From assembly GCA_047602365.1 (NCBI GenBank), contig JASGHM010000002.1, forward strand, positions 496,001 through 560,000: a stretch of 64,000 nt of DNA. The letters run 5' to 3'. This stretch comes from Piscinibacter sp047602365 (GTDB lineage Bacteria > Pseudomonadota > Gammaproteobacteria > Burkholderiales > Burkholderiaceae_C). Made by a program: the position numbers and the translations under genes. Below the pieces are notes generated by a model, which saw only the letters and a program-made list of their open reading frames with translations, made no database searches and was not told the DNA's origin. Within the stretch, counting starts at the first letter, position 1; every line of letters starts with the position of its first letter. Below are positions 43,491-53,637 of the stretch, one piece after another.

Positions 43491-46400
43491 ATGTGGATCA
43501 CGAGAGTCTCGATCGCGAACCCGGTGTTCGCGACCATGGTGATGGTCGCGCTGTGCGTGCTCGGCCTGTTCTCCTATGCGCGGCTGGGCGTCGAGCAGAT
43601 GCCCGACGTGCAGCCGCCGGTGGCCTTCATCGACGTGGCCTACCCCGGTGCATCGCCCGAGGCGGTGGAGCGCGAGGTCAGCAAGCTGGTCGAGGAGGGG
43701 CTCAACAGCATCGCCGGCATCAAGCGCATCACCTCGCGCAGCTTCGAGGGCCGCAGCCAGACCAGCGTCGAGTTCACGCTCAACGCCGACATGGCGCGCG
43801 CGATGCAGGACGTGCGCGACCGCATCGCGGTGGTGCAGGGCAGCTTCCCGAAGGACGCCAAGCCGCCGACGGTGGCGCGCTTCAACAACGACAACAGCAG
43901 CCCGGTGGTGGTCAGCGCGCTGATCTCGCCGACGCGCAGCGCGCGTGAGCTGTCCATCCTCGCCGAGCAGGTGGTGGCGCGGCGGCTGCAGCGTGTCGAG
44001 GGCGTGGCGACGGTGGAGGTGTCCGGCCTGGCCAAGCGCGAGGTGCGCATCGACCTCGACCCCGACCGCCTGCGCGCCTACGCGATCACGCCGGCGCAGG
44101 TGGCCGCGGGCTTGCGCGACGCCCACGCCGACCAGCCGGTCGGCCTGCTGTCGGATGCGACGCAGGACGCCATCCTGCGCGTCGAGGGCCGGGTGGCCGA
44201 CCCGCGCCAGTTCGCCGACATGGTGGTCGCGCAGCGCAACGGCCTGCCGCTGCGCCTGGCCGACCTCGGCCGCGTGGTCGAGCGCGAGCGCGAGGCCGAC
44301 ACGGTGGCGCGCATCAACGGCCAGCGTGCAGTCAACTTCAACGTCTTCAAGCAGCAGGACGCCAACGTGGTCGCCACCGGCGAGGCGATCAAGGCGGCGA
44401 TGGCCGAGGTGCGCAAGTCGCTGCCGCAGGACGTCGAGCTGCGCCTGGTCTACGCCAACAGCGACTTCGTCAAGGGCTCGCTGGAGGGCCTGCGCCACAC
44501 GCTGATCGAGGGTGCGCTGCTGACGGTGGCGATCGTCTTCCTGTTCCTGCACTCCTGGCGCAGCACCATCATCACCGGGCTGACGCTGCCGATCGCGGTG
44601 ATCTCCAGCTTCATCGCCGTGCATGCCTTCGGCTTCACGCTGAACTTCATGACGATGATGGCCTTGTCACTGTGCATCGGCCTGCTTGATCGACGACGCG
44701 ATCGTGGTGCGCGAGAACATCGTGCGCCACGTGCACCTGGGCAAGGATCATTTCACCGCCGCCCGCGAGGGCACCGAGGAGATCGGCCTGGCGGTGATGG
44801 CCACCACCTTCGCGATCTGCGCGGTGTTCGTGCCGGTGGCCTTCATGGGCGGCATCGTCGGCAAGTTCTTCTATCCGTTCGGCATCACGGTGACGGTGGC
44901 CGTGCTGGTGTCGCTGTTCGTCAGCTTCACGCTGGACCCGATGCTGTCCAGCCGCTGGCCCGACCCGCCCGGTGCCTACGCACGGCGGATTCCCGGCGTC
45001 GCGCAGTTGATCGGCCTGGTCGACCACCTGATGGACGCGCTGCACGCCGCCTACGAACGGCTGATCCGCTGGGTGTTCGAGCGGCCGACGCGCAATCGCG
45101 CGATCGTGCTCGGCGTCGGCGTGGCCAGTTTCGTCGGCGCGCTGGCGCTGGCGCCGCTGGTCGGCAGCGAGTTCATTCCGCAGACCGACCAGGGCTTCAC
45201 GCAGATCGCCATCCGCATGACGGTGGGCTCCAGCCTGGCGCGCAGCGACGAGAAGGTGCGCCAGGTCGAGGCCATCGTCGCCACCTTCCCCGAGGTGAAG
45301 ACGATCTCGACCAACGTCGGCGGGCAGGGCACCGGCCTGGCGGTCGGGCGCAACCAGGCCTCGTTGAACATCGGCCTGGTCGATCGCCGCGAGCGCAAGC
45401 GCACGCAGAAGCAGGTCGAGGATGCGATCCGCGCCGAGATCGCGCGCATCCCCGGCATCGAGGTCTCGGTCGGCTTCGACCGGCCGATCTACGTCGCCAT
45501 CCTCGGCAGCGACCCGCAGGCGCTGGCCGCCGCGGCCAGCGACTTCGCCGAGAAGGTGAAGAAGATTCCCGGCATTGCGGACGTCGAACTGTCGGTCAAG
45601 CCCGGCCTGCCGGCCTACGCGGTGCGCCTGAAGCCCGGTGCGGTGCGCGAGCTCGGCCTGACGGCGCCGCAGATCGCCTCCAGCCTGCGCGCCTACGTCA
45701 ACGGCGAGGTCGGCACCTACTGGACCACGCCCGACGGCGAGCAGGTCGAGGTGCTGCTGCGCCTGCCCGAGACGCAGCGCGAACGCGTCGCGCAGATGGG
45801 TTCGCTGCCGGTCGCGTTCGCGCGCGACGGCACGCCGATCGCGCTGGACACGGTGGCGAGCATCGAGCCGGTGCAGAACCCCGAGGTGATCCGCCGCCAG
45901 GACCTGCAGCGCCGCGAGGCGATCTTCGCCGGCGTGCAGGGCCGGCCGGCCGGCGACGTCGGCGCCGACGTGCAGAAGCTGGTGGACAGCACCGCGCTGC
46001 CGCCGGGACTGCGCTTCGACGTCGGCGGCGCCACCCGCGAGCAGCAGGAGGCCTTCGGCGCGATGCTCGGCGCGATGGCGCTGGCGGTGATCTTCATCTA
46101 CATCGTGCTGGCCAGCCAGTTCGGCAGCTTCCTGCAGCCGGTGGCCATCATGGCCTCGCTGCCGCTGTCGCTGATCGGCGTGATGCTGGCGCTGCTGGCC
46201 TGGCGCAGCACGTTGAACGTGTTCTCGATGATCGGCCTGGTGATGCTGATGGGCCTGGTGACGAAGAACGCGATCCTGCTGGTCGACTTCGCCAACCGCG
46301 CGTTGAAGGACGGCGCAACGGTGGCCGACGCGCTGCTGCAGGCCGGGCTGATCCGCCTGCGACCGATCGTGATGACCACCGCGGCGATGGTCTTCGGCAT

Positions 46401-46626
46401 GCTGCCGCTGGCCCTGGCACTGAACGATGGCGGCGAGCTGCAGGCGCCGATGGGCCGCGCGATCATCGGCGGCGTGATCACCTCGACGCTGCTGACACTG
46501 GTCGTCGTGCCGGTGCTGTGGAGCTACTTGGTGCGCGAACGGCGCGCAGCCGAACCGGTGGCGCCGACGGCAATGCCGCAAGCCGGCAGCGGCGCGGGCA
46601 GTTTCATGCCGGCCAGCCGCGACTGA
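43491..46626 (+). pseudogene. RND-family efflux pump (AcrB/HAE1 type), frameshifted as given
   Basis: Inner-membrane proton-driven drug/metabolite exporter. Frame 1 (MWITRVSIANPVFATMVMVAL...) covers the N-terminal membrane helix, the first porter domain and helices 2-3 to MALSLCIGLL. Family sequence continues one base out of frame as IDDAIVVRENIVRHVHLGKDHF to the stop at 46626, including the transport-essential aspartate motif. CTTGATC at 44685-44691 has one T more than the expected CTGATC. Without it the protein has 1044 residues, normal for the family. The break lies in the invariant GLLIDDAIVV motif, so if real the pump is dead; if a sequence error, the pump is intact. Confidence 0.87.
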
Positions 46627-47652
46627 TCAGGTGCTGGCACGCGGCAGCAGCGCGAAGCCGAGGTCGACGCAGCGCTGCGCCGGCGTCTCGCCGCGCATCA
46701 GCGCCAGCAGCATCTGCGCCGCCGCCAGGCCGATTTCGGCGCGCGGCGTGCGCACCGTGCTCAGCGGCGGCAGCATCTGGTCGCTGCCGGTCAGGTCGTT
46801 GAACCCGGCCACCGCGATGCGCTGCGGCACCGGCACGCCCAGCCGCAGCGCGGCCAGCAGCGCACCCTGCGCGAGGTCGTCGTTGCAGAAGAAGACCGCG
46901 TCGACCGCCGGCGTCTGCCCGGCGATCTGCTCGAACATCAGCGCACCGAGCGCGATCGACGACGGCGCCGGGTTGAGCCACTCCAGCGTCGGCGCATAGA
47001 GCCCGGCGGCCGACATCTCGCGCCGCCAGCCCTCGAGACGCTGCATCGTGCGCGCATCGAGCTGCGCGGCGCCGAAGGCGATGCGGCGGTGGCCGCGCTC
47101 GAGCAGGTGGCGTGTCATCGCCGCGCCGGCATCGGCCTGCGAGAAGCCGACGCAGTGCACGCCCTCGGCGCGGCTGGTCTCCATCAGGTGCACGCAGGGC
47201 ACGCCGCTGCCGGCGATCAGCTGGCGGGCGGCCTCGCTGCGCTCCAGACCGGTGACCAGCAGGCCGGCCGGGCGGTGCAGCAGCTGCTCGCGCAACAACT
47301 GCTCCTCCTCGGCGTTGTCGTAGTGGGTCACGCCGATCAGCGTCTGGTAGCCGGCCGGGCGCAGCGTGCGCTGCACCGCCTCCATCAGGTCGACGAACAG
47401 CGCGTTGGACAGCATCGGGATCAGCAGCGCCACGTGCGTGCTGTGCCGCGAGGCGAGGGCGCGCGCTGCGGGGTCGGGCACGTAGCCGAGGCGCGTCGCG
47501 GCGGCCTGCACGCGGGCGACCAGTTCCGGATCGACGGCGCGTTCGCCGCGCAGTGCGCGCGACACCGTGATCGGGCTGACGCCGGCTGCCTGGGCGACGT
47601 CGGACAGCGTGACGCGTCCGGTGGCACGGGGTCGGGCGGGGTTGGGTGGCAT
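46627..47652 (-). CDS. LacI-family transcriptional repressor of the gluconate cluster (GntR type)
   Basis: A 341-residue repressor. The N-terminal LacI HTH (about 14-68; VTLSDVAQAAGVSPITVSRALRG... and the hinge helix PAARALAS) is followed by a periplasmic-binding-protein-like ligand domain (THVALLIPMLSNALFVDLMEA, GVHCVGFSQADAGAAMTRHL, AVFFCNDDLAQGALLAA, IAVAGFNDLTGSDQMLPPL). It is divergent from gluconokinase and TRAP transporter genes, with two identical palindromes in the gap. Gluconate or 6-phosphogluconate is the probable inducer by analogy with GntR. Confidence 0.9.
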   Translation of the reverse strand: MPPNPARPRATGRVTLSDVAQAAGVSPITVSRALRGERAVDPELVARVQAAATRLGYVPDPAARALASRHSTHVALLIPMLSNALFVDLMEAVQRTLRPAGYQTLIGVTHYDNAEEEQLLREQLLHRPAGLLVTGLERSEAARQLIAGSGVPCVHLMETSRAEGVHCVGFSQADAGAAMTRHLLERGHRRIAFGAAQLDARTMQRLEGWRREMSAAGLYAPTLEWLNPAPSSIALGALMFEQIAGQTPAVDAVFFCNDDLAQGALLAALRLGVPVPQRIAVAGFNDLTGSDQMLPPLSTVRTPRAEIGLAAAQMLLALMRGETPAQRCVDLGFALLPRAST

Positions 47653-47695
47653 GTCCTAGGGAAAGTACGGATCGCGCTGCGGCCGATACCAACTA

Positions 47696-47709
47696 GGATA
47701 GCGCTATCC
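47696..47709. promoter_or_regulatory. LacI/GntR-type operator 1
   Basis: GGATAGCGCTATCC, a perfect 14-base palindrome with central CG, as typical of LacI-family operators. It lies 44 bases upstream of the repressor start. Confidence 0.75.
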
Positions 47710-47803
47710 AAAGGCAGAACGCAAGCAGACTGATTCTGGCCCGAAACTGACCCGGGCAGCAATCGCCGAGGCTGTGGTTCTGCCCTTTTCTTTGTCTTGA
47801 TGA

Positions 47804-47815
47804 GATAGCGCTATC
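47804..47815. promoter_or_regulatory. LacI/GntR-type operator 2, abutting the gntK start codon
   Basis: GATAGCGCTATC, the same palindrome again (the following base also matches, GATAGCGCTATCC). It ends two bases before the gntK ATG. The two operator centres are 107 bases apart, close to ten helical turns, which would allow looping by a tetramer or cooperative binding. Confidence 0.75.
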
Positions 47816-47817
47816 CA

Positions 47818-48324
47818 ATGCAAGTCTGGCTGGTGATCATGGGTGTGGCCGGTTGCGGCAAGTCCAGCCTGGGGCAGGCGGTGGCCGCCGCGCTGTCGCT
47901 GCCGCTGATCGAGGGCGACGACTTCCACAGCCCGGCCAGCCGCGACAAGATGGCGCGGGGCGTGGCCCTGACCGACGCCGACCGCGACGGCTGGCTCGAC
48001 ATCCTCGGCGAGCAACTGCAATCGCGTTCCGAAGGCGCGGTGCTGACCTGTTCGGCCCTCAAGCGCGCCTACCGCGAGCGGCTGCGTGCCGCGCGGCCCG
48101 GCTTGCGCTTCGTCTTCCTCGACATCGGCCGTGCCGACGCACTGCAGCGCGTCGCGCAGCGGGCCGGCTCGCATTTCTTCTCCACCAGCCTGGTCGACAG
48201 CCAGTTCGCCACGCTCGAGTCGCCGCTGGGCGAAGCCGGTGTGCTGCGCGTCGATGCAGGGCAAGACCTGCCGACGCTGTGCACCGAGGTGACCGGCTGG
48301 CTGACCACCAAGGACTCCGCATGA
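47818..48324 (+). CDS. gntK: Gluconokinase
   Basis: A 168-residue P-loop kinase making 6-phosphogluconate from gluconate. Walker A GVAGCGKSS (about 9-17), EGDDFHSPASRDKMARGVALTDADRDGWL and TCSALKRAYRERLR are the family signatures. No Shine-Dalgarno precedes the ATG because the operator occupies that position. The stop overlaps the TRAP small subunit start (ATGA). Confidence 0.93.
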   Translation: MQVWLVIMGVAGCGKSSLGQAVAAALSLPLIEGDDFHSPASRDKMARGVALTDADRDGWLDILGEQLQSRSEGAVLTCSALKRAYRERLRAARPGLRFVFLDIGRADALQRVAQRAGSHFFSTSLVDSQFATLESPLGEAGVLRVDAGQDLPTLCTEVTGWLTTKDSA

Positions 48325-48821
48325 ACTCGCCCGCCTCGAGCCCGCGCCTGCAACGCATCGTCCACGCCGCCATGGCCGCCTGTCTCGGCGTGATGGCGCT
48401 GGCCGTGTTCGTCAACGTCGTGCTGCGCTACGGCTTCGGCAGCGGCATCGCGGCCAGCGAGGAGCTGTCGCGGCTGCTGTTCGTCTGGATGGTGTTCATC
48501 GGCGCCACCGCCGCCTATCCGGCCGGCGAGCACATGGCCTTCACCAGCCTGGTCGGCGCGTTGCGCAGCCGTCCCGCGGCCTTCGCGGCGATGACCGCGC
48601 TGATCCGCCTGCTGGTGCTGCTCGGCTGCGCGCTGCTCGCCTGGGGCGCCTGGCAGCAGGTGGTGGTCGGGCTGGGCAGCCGCTCGGTCGTGCTCGGCTA
48701 TCCGACCGCGCTGCTGCCGCTGCCGGCGCTGCTGTGCGCCGTGGCGATCGGCGTGATGGCGCTGATCGAACTCATCAAGCGTGAACCGCTGGACCTCGGT
48801 CACGGCGCAGAAGTGGAGTGA
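48321..48821 (+). CDS. TRAP transporter small membrane subunit (DctQ type)
   Basis: A 166-residue subunit with four membrane helices (MAACLGVMALAVFVNVVLRYGFG, ELSRLLFVWMVFIGATAAY, ALIRLLVLLGCALLAWGAWQ, LLPLPALLCAVAIGVMALIELI). Typical motif NVVLRYGFGSGIAASEELSRLLFVW. Partner of the DctM and DctP proteins in a gluconate or related sugar-acid importer. Confidence 0.92.
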   Translation: MNSPASSPRLQRIVHAAMAACLGVMALAVFVNVVLRYGFGSGIAASEELSRLLFVWMVFIGATAAYPAGEHMAFTSLVGALRSRPAAFAAMTALIRLLVLLGCALLAWGAWQQVVVGLGSRSVVLGYPTALLPLPALLCAVAIGVMALIELIKREPLDLGHGAEVE

Positions 48822-48826
48822 TGCAC

Positions 48827-50119
48827 ATGTCCCCCGAAGCCTCGGCCTTCCTCGTCTTCTCCGCCGGCATGCTGGTGCTGATGGGCATCGGCATGAACAT
48901 GGCGCTGGCCCTGGTGCTGACCGGCGCCGGCATGGCCTTCGTGCTCGGTTTCTGGGACACCCAGCTGCTGGCGCAGAACCTGGTTGCCGGCGTCGACAGC
49001 TTCCCGCTGCTGGCCGTGCCCTTCTTCATCCTCGCCGGCGAGCTGATGAACTCCGGCGGCATCAGCCGGCGCATCATCGACATGGCGCAGGCCTGGGTCG
49101 GCCACATCCGCGGTGGGCTGGGTTTCGTCGCCATCGGCGCGGCCGTGCTGATGGCCAGCATGAGCGGCTCGGCGCTGGCCGACACCGCGGCACTGGCCAC
49201 CATCCTGCTGCCGATGATGCAGCGGCAGGGCTACCCCATGGCCACCTCGGGCGGGCTGATCGCCTCGGGCGGCATCATCGCGCCGATCATTCCGCCGTCG
49301 ATGCCCTTCGTGATCTACGGCGTCACCACCAACACCTCGATCTCGGCGTTGTTCGTCTCCGGCATCGTGCCCGGTCTGATCATGGGCATCGGCCTGGTGA
49401 TCGCCTGGAAGCTGGCGCTGCGCAAGATGGACCTGCCGGCCGGCGAGGCGATGCCGATGGGCGATCGGCTGCGCGCCACCGCCAAGGCCTTCTGGGCGAT
49501 GCTGATGCCGGTGATCATCATCGGCGGCATGAAGAGCGGCGTCTTCACGCCGACCGAGGCGGCGGTGGTGGCGGCCTTCTACGCGCTGGCGATCGCGCTG
49601 TTCGTGCACCGCGAGATGAAGTTCGCCGAGATCGGCCCGGTGCTCGAGCGCGCCGCCAAGACGACCGCGATCGTGATGTTCCTGTGCGCCGGCGCAGCGG
49701 TGGCGAGCTACATGATCACGCTGGCCGACCTGCCGGCCACGCTGAGCGGCTGGCTGGGCCCGCTGGTCGACCACCCGAAGCTGCTGATGGCGGTGATGAT
49801 GATCGTGCTGGTGCTGGTCGGCACCGCGCTGGACCTCACGCCGACCATCCTGATCTTCGCGCCGGTGATGCTGCCGATCGCCGTCAAGGCCGGCATCGAC
49901 CCGGTCTACTTCGGCCTGATGTTCGTGCTCAACGGCGCCATCGGCCTGATCACGCCGCCGGTGGGCACCGTGCTCAACGTCGTCGCCGGCGTCGGCCGCA
50001 TGTCGCTGCACCAGGTGATCAAGGGCGTCAATCCGTTCCTCGTCACCTACCTGCTGATCCTGGTGATGTTCGTGATCTTCCCGCAGATCGTCACCGCGCC
50101 GGTGGCATGGATGCGCTGA
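48827..50119 (+). CDS. TRAP transporter large permease subunit (DctM type)
   Basis: About 430 residues with twelve predicted helices of the ion-transporter superfamily, coupling sodium flow to uptake of a sugar acid. Family sequence: LLAVPFFILAGELMNSGGISRRII, SMSGSALADTAALATILLPMM, GGIIAPIIPPSMPFVIYG and LNGAIGLITPPVGTVLNVV. The start is chosen as ATG 48827 because GGAG at 48815-48818 is then eight bases away; ATG 48821 or GTG 48818 (overlapping the DctQ stop) are in frame. Confidence 0.93.
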   Translation: MSPEASAFLVFSAGMLVLMGIGMNMALALVLTGAGMAFVLGFWDTQLLAQNLVAGVDSFPLLAVPFFILAGELMNSGGISRRIIDMAQAWVGHIRGGLGFVAIGAAVLMASMSGSALADTAALATILLPMMQRQGYPMATSGGLIASGGIIAPIIPPSMPFVIYGVTTNTSISALFVSGIVPGLIMGIGLVIAWKLALRKMDLPAGEAMPMGDRLRATAKAFWAMLMPVIIIGGMKSGVFTPTEAAVVAAFYALAIALFVHREMKFAEIGPVLERAAKTTAIVMFLCAGAAVASYMITLADLPATLSGWLGPLVDHPKLLMAVMMIVLVLVGTALDLTPTILIFAPVMLPIAVKAGIDPVYFGLMFVLNGAIGLITPPVGTVLNVVAGVGRMSLHQVIKGVNPFLVTYLLILVMFVIFPQIVTAPVAWMR

Positions 50120-50157
50120 TCCGCGCCGCTTCCCCCATCAACCCCCTGGAGACTCCC

Positions 50158-51174
50158 GTGAACCTCGTTCGCCGCACCCTCGTCGCCGCTGCCGCCGCAG
50201 CCGCCTTCGCCGCTCCCTTCACCGCCGCCGCGCAGGACATCAAGCCGCGCCTGATCCGCTTCGGCTACGGCCTCAACGAGCAGAGCAACCAGGGCCGCGC
50301 GGTGAAGCTGTTCGCCGAGCAGGTCGAGAAGGCCTCCGGCGGCAAGATGAAGGTGCGCGCCATCGGCGCCGCCGCGCTCGGGCCGGACGTGCAGATGCAG
50401 CAGGCGCTGATCGGCGGTGCGCAGGAGATGATGGTCGGCTCGACCGCGACGCTGGTCGGCATCAGCAAGGAGATGGCGCTGTGGGACACGCCCTTCCTGT
50501 TCAACAACGCCAAGGAAGCCGACACCGTGCTCGACGGCCCGATCGGCGAGAAGGTGATGGCCAAGCTGCCCGAGAAGGGCCTGGTCGGCCTGGCCTACTG
50601 GGAGAACGGCTTCCGCAACCTCACCAACAGCAAGCGCCCGGTGACGAAGATGGAAGACCTGGACGGCATCAAGCTGCGCGTGATGCAGAACAACGTCTAC
50701 CTCGACAGCTTCAAGATGCTCGGCGCCAATGCCGTGCCGCTGCCGTTCTCCGAGCTGTTCAGCGCGCTCGAGACCAAGACCGTCGACGGCCAGGAGAACC
50801 CGTACAACACCATCCTGTCGAGCAAGTTCTTCGAGGTGCAGAAGTACCTCAGCGTGACCAACCACGTCTACAGCCCGTGGATCGTGATGGTCAGCAAGAA
50901 GTGGTGGGACGGCCTGAGCAAGGACGAGCAGAAGATCCTCGCCGATGCGGCGAAGGCCAGCCGCGACTTCGAGCGCAAGGACACCCGCGAGGAAGCCGCC
51001 AAGGCGCTGGCCGAGCTGAAGGCCAAGGGCATGCAGATCAACGAGCTGCCGGCCGCCGAGTCGGCGCGCATGCGCGACAAGCTGACGCGCGTCAACGCCT
51101 CGATCGCCGCCAACGTCGGCATGGAGCTGTGGAACGAGACGCAGGCCGCGCTCGGCAAGCTGCGCGGCAAGTGA
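50158..51174 (+). CDS. TRAP transporter solute-binding protein (DctP type)
   Basis: A 338-residue periplasmic receptor. The GTG start at 50158 follows GGAGA at good spacing and begins a clear Sec signal peptide (NLVRRTLVAAAAAAAFAAPF...AAAQ). Family sequence: RFGYGLNEQSNQGRAVKLFAEQVEKASGGKMKV, the carboxylate-binding region LRVMQNNVYLDSFKMLGANAVPLPFSELFSALETKTVDGQENP with its arginine, and YLSVTNHVYSPWIVMVSKKWW. Gluconate is inferred from the linked kinase and repressor. Confidence 0.93.
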   Translation: MNLVRRTLVAAAAAAAFAAPFTAAAQDIKPRLIRFGYGLNEQSNQGRAVKLFAEQVEKASGGKMKVRAIGAAALGPDVQMQQALIGGAQEMMVGSTATLVGISKEMALWDTPFLFNNAKEADTVLDGPIGEKVMAKLPEKGLVGLAYWENGFRNLTNSKRPVTKMEDLDGIKLRVMQNNVYLDSFKMLGANAVPLPFSELFSALETKTVDGQENPYNTILSSKFFEVQKYLSVTNHVYSPWIVMVSKKWWDGLSKDEQKILADAAKASRDFERKDTREEAAKALAELKAKGMQINELPAAESARMRDKLTRVNASIAANVGMELWNETQAALGKLRGK

Positions 51175-51201
51175 GCGGCGGCGGCGTGCCGCCGCCGGCG
51201 C

Positions 51202-53535
51202 TCAGGCGGTGATCGCGAGGCTGCGGTAGACGCCGCAGCCGACCACGTGCTGCTCGTCGAAGCGGTGCACGTACGAGGCCTTGGCCTGCACCGCGCCGCT
51301 CTCCGGGTTGAGGATGTCGTACTCGATCCAGCCGGCCCCGCGCTCGGTGCGCTCCCAGGCGTCGGCGACGAAGCGCTCGCCATCGATGCCCGGCACGTCG
51401 TGCACGCGCGAGCCTTCCTTGTCCGGCCGCGCGGCGTGCAGCCGGTACTGGCCCTGGCGGTCGACGACGAAGACGTAGAGGTCGCGGTCGACGAAGCCGT
51501 TGGCACGGTCGCGGATCAGCCGGCAGGCCGCCTCGTAGCCGTGCTCGTGCATGCAGGCGAGCGCCCGTTCGACCAGTGCGCGGGCCTCGTCGGCGCTGCC
51601 CTGGCGCAGTCGGATCGAGGCCACCGCGCTGCTCAGCCGGCCGGCGCGTTCGACCAGGTCCTGCGAGGCGGTGCTCGACTCCTCGACCATCGCCGCGTTC
51701 TGGCGCGTGATCTCGTCGAGGTTGCCGACGTTCTGGCTCATCTCGCGCAGGCCCTGGCTCTGCTCGGCACTCGCCGAGGCGATGCTGCGCAGCCGCTCGG
51801 ACACGTCCTTGACGCCGGCGACCACTGCGCCCAGCGTCGCGCTGACGCCGTCGATGCGACCGACCGAGGCGCCGACCTGCTCGCTCGACGCGGCGATCAG
51901 CCCCTTGATCTCCTTGGCCGCCTCGGCCGAGCGCTGGGCCAGCTGGCGCACCTCGGAGGCGACCACCGCGAAGCCGCGCCCGGCCTCGCCGGCCCGTGCG
52001 GCCTCGACCGCGGCGTTGAGCGCCAGGATGTTGGTCTGGAACGAGATGCCGTCGATCACGCCGATGATCTCGCCGACGCGCTTGGAGCTGCTCTGCAGCG
52101 CATCCATCGAACCGACCGTGGCACGCATCGCCTCGCCGCCGCCTTCGGCCTTCACGCGCAGCGCACCGGCAATGCGGTCGAGCTCCTGCGCCGCGTCGGC
52201 GCTGGAGGCCACCGCCGCGCTGAGCTGGCTGACCGTGGCGACTGTCTGGCGCAGGCTGGCGGCCTGTTCGTCGGTGCGTTGCGACAGCGCGGCACTGCTC
52301 GCCGCCGCCTGCTCGCCGGCCTGGCCGACACGCACCGCGCTGCTGCGGATCTCGGCGACCATGCCCGACAGCCGGGCGTTCATGCCTTCGAGCAGCGTGC
52401 CGATCTCGGCCAGCTCGTCCTTGCCGCGGATGTCGACGCGGAACTCGAGGTTGCCGCTGGCCACCGCCGCGACGCCGCGTGACAGCGCCTTGAACGAGCC
52501 GGCGAAGCTCAGGTAGAAGGAGACGGCGAAGTACAGCATCGCCAGCACGCCGAGCAGCGTCACGCCGACCTGCACGGCCATCGTGCGCAGGCTGTCGCGG
52601 GCGCGCGCGTCGAGCGCCGCCTCGAGCGCGGCGAGGATGCCGTCGTCGAGCCTGGCCAGTGCCGCCAGCGCCTGGCTGCCACGTTCGAAGTAGGCCGCCG
52701 GCTCACCCTGGATCGCCTCGGCAGTGAAGATGTCGCGTACCTGGCGGCCGAAGGCGTCGGCGCTGCCGAAGGCCTCGTCCCAGCCGGCCGGGGTCGGGCT
52801 TCCGGCGCGCTGCAGCGCCTCGACCTTGCCGCGCAGGTCGGCGAGCTGGCGCGACAGCAGGTCAGTGCGGCCGAGGATCTGCACGCGCTCGGTGTTGCTG
52901 GCGTCACCACGAACCAGGATCGCGGCGCCCTGGCCGCGCGCCAGGCCGATGGTCTCGGCCAGCGGCACCATGCGTTCGACGGCGATGTCCATCAGGAAGA
53001 AGGTATGGGCCTGCGGGTCGAGCAGCAGGCCGGAACGTTCGGCGACCAGCAGCATCAGCTGGCGCACCTGCTCGACCGCAGCGGTGTGCTGGGCGAAAGC
53101 CTCGCTGCGCTGGGTGGCGTGGCGCCCTTCGGCCAGCGCGGCCAGGCCGTCGCGGCGAGCCTTCCACAGGTCGTCGGCGTCGAAGCGGTGGGTGGCGGCG
53201 ATGGTGGTGTCGAGGCCGCGCAGTGCGGCGTCGAACTCGCCGCGCGCCTTCGGCAGGGCGTCGCGGGCCGCGGCGTCGCCGGACAGCGCCCGGTTGGTCA
53301 GGCCACGGTGGTTCTGCACCTGGCCGACCAGGCGGTTGGCCGCCTGCACGATGTGGGCACCCTCGAGCTCCGCCAGGGCGATGTTGCGGTTCTCCAGTCC
53401 GGTGCGGAAGCCGTCGAGCAGCAGCAGCAGCAGCGGCACCAGCAGGAACAGGCCCATCACGGCCATCTTGATGGGGATGCGCAGCCTGCGCATCAGGCCG
53501 ATGCCAGGGCCGAACAGGGTGCGGATCGCTTTCAT
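51202..53535 (-). CDS. Methyl-accepting chemotaxis protein with a C-terminal Cache-like domain
   Basis: A 777-residue receptor. TM1 at about 20-42 (IPIKMAVMGLFLLVPLLLLLL), a helical periplasmic region with a nitrate/sulfonate-sensor-like look (NHRGLTNRALSGD), TM2 near 325-347, then HAMP (ALSRGVAAVASGNLEFRVDIRGKDELAEIGTLLEGMNARL) and the signalling domain (ISFQTNILALNAAVEAARAGEAGRGFAVVASEVRQLAQR). After that come 130 extra residues (ALVERALACMHEHGYEAACRLI..., FVDRDLYVFVVDRQGQYRLH, GWIEYDILNPESGAVQAKASYVHRFDEQHVVGCGVYR) that resemble a single Cache domain, here in the cytoplasm. It is convergent with the TRAP operon. Confidence 0.9.
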   Translation of the reverse strand: MKAIRTLFGPGIGLMRRLRIPIKMAVMGLFLLVPLLLLLLDGFRTGLENRNIALAELEGAHIVQAANRLVGQVQNHRGLTNRALSGDAAARDALPKARGEFDAALRGLDTTIAATHRFDADDLWKARRDGLAALAEGRHATQRSEAFAQHTAAVEQVRQLMLLVAERSGLLLDPQAHTFFLMDIAVERMVPLAETIGLARGQGAAILVRGDASNTERVQILGRTDLLSRQLADLRGKVEALQRAGSPTPAGWDEAFGSADAFGRQVRDIFTAEAIQGEPAAYFERGSQALAALARLDDGILAALEAALDARARDSLRTMAVQVGVTLLGVLAMLYFAVSFYLSFAGSFKALSRGVAAVASGNLEFRVDIRGKDELAEIGTLLEGMNARLSGMVAEIRSSAVRVGQAGEQAAASSAALSQRTDEQAASLRQTVATVSQLSAAVASSADAAQELDRIAGALRVKAEGGGEAMRATVGSMDALQSSSKRVGEIIGVIDGISFQTNILALNAAVEAARAGEAGRGFAVVASEVRQLAQRSAEAAKEIKGLIAASSEQVGASVGRIDGVSATLGAVVAGVKDVSERLRSIASASAEQSQGLREMSQNVGNLDEITRQNAAMVEESSTASQDLVERAGRLSSAVASIRLRQGSADEARALVERALACMHEHGYEAACRLIRDRANGFVDRDLYVFVVDRQGQYRLHAARPDKEGSRVHDVPGIDGERFVADAWERTERGAGWIEYDILNPESGAVQAKASYVHRFDEQHVVGCGVYRSLAITA

Positions 53536-53637
53536 GTGCCGATGTCTCCGGAAGGCGGGCCGGCTCGTCCGGGCCGGCTCCCATCTGGCGGATTTCGGCT
53601 GTCGCGCTGGCGACTTGAGCGCGGATGACGGCGTTCG

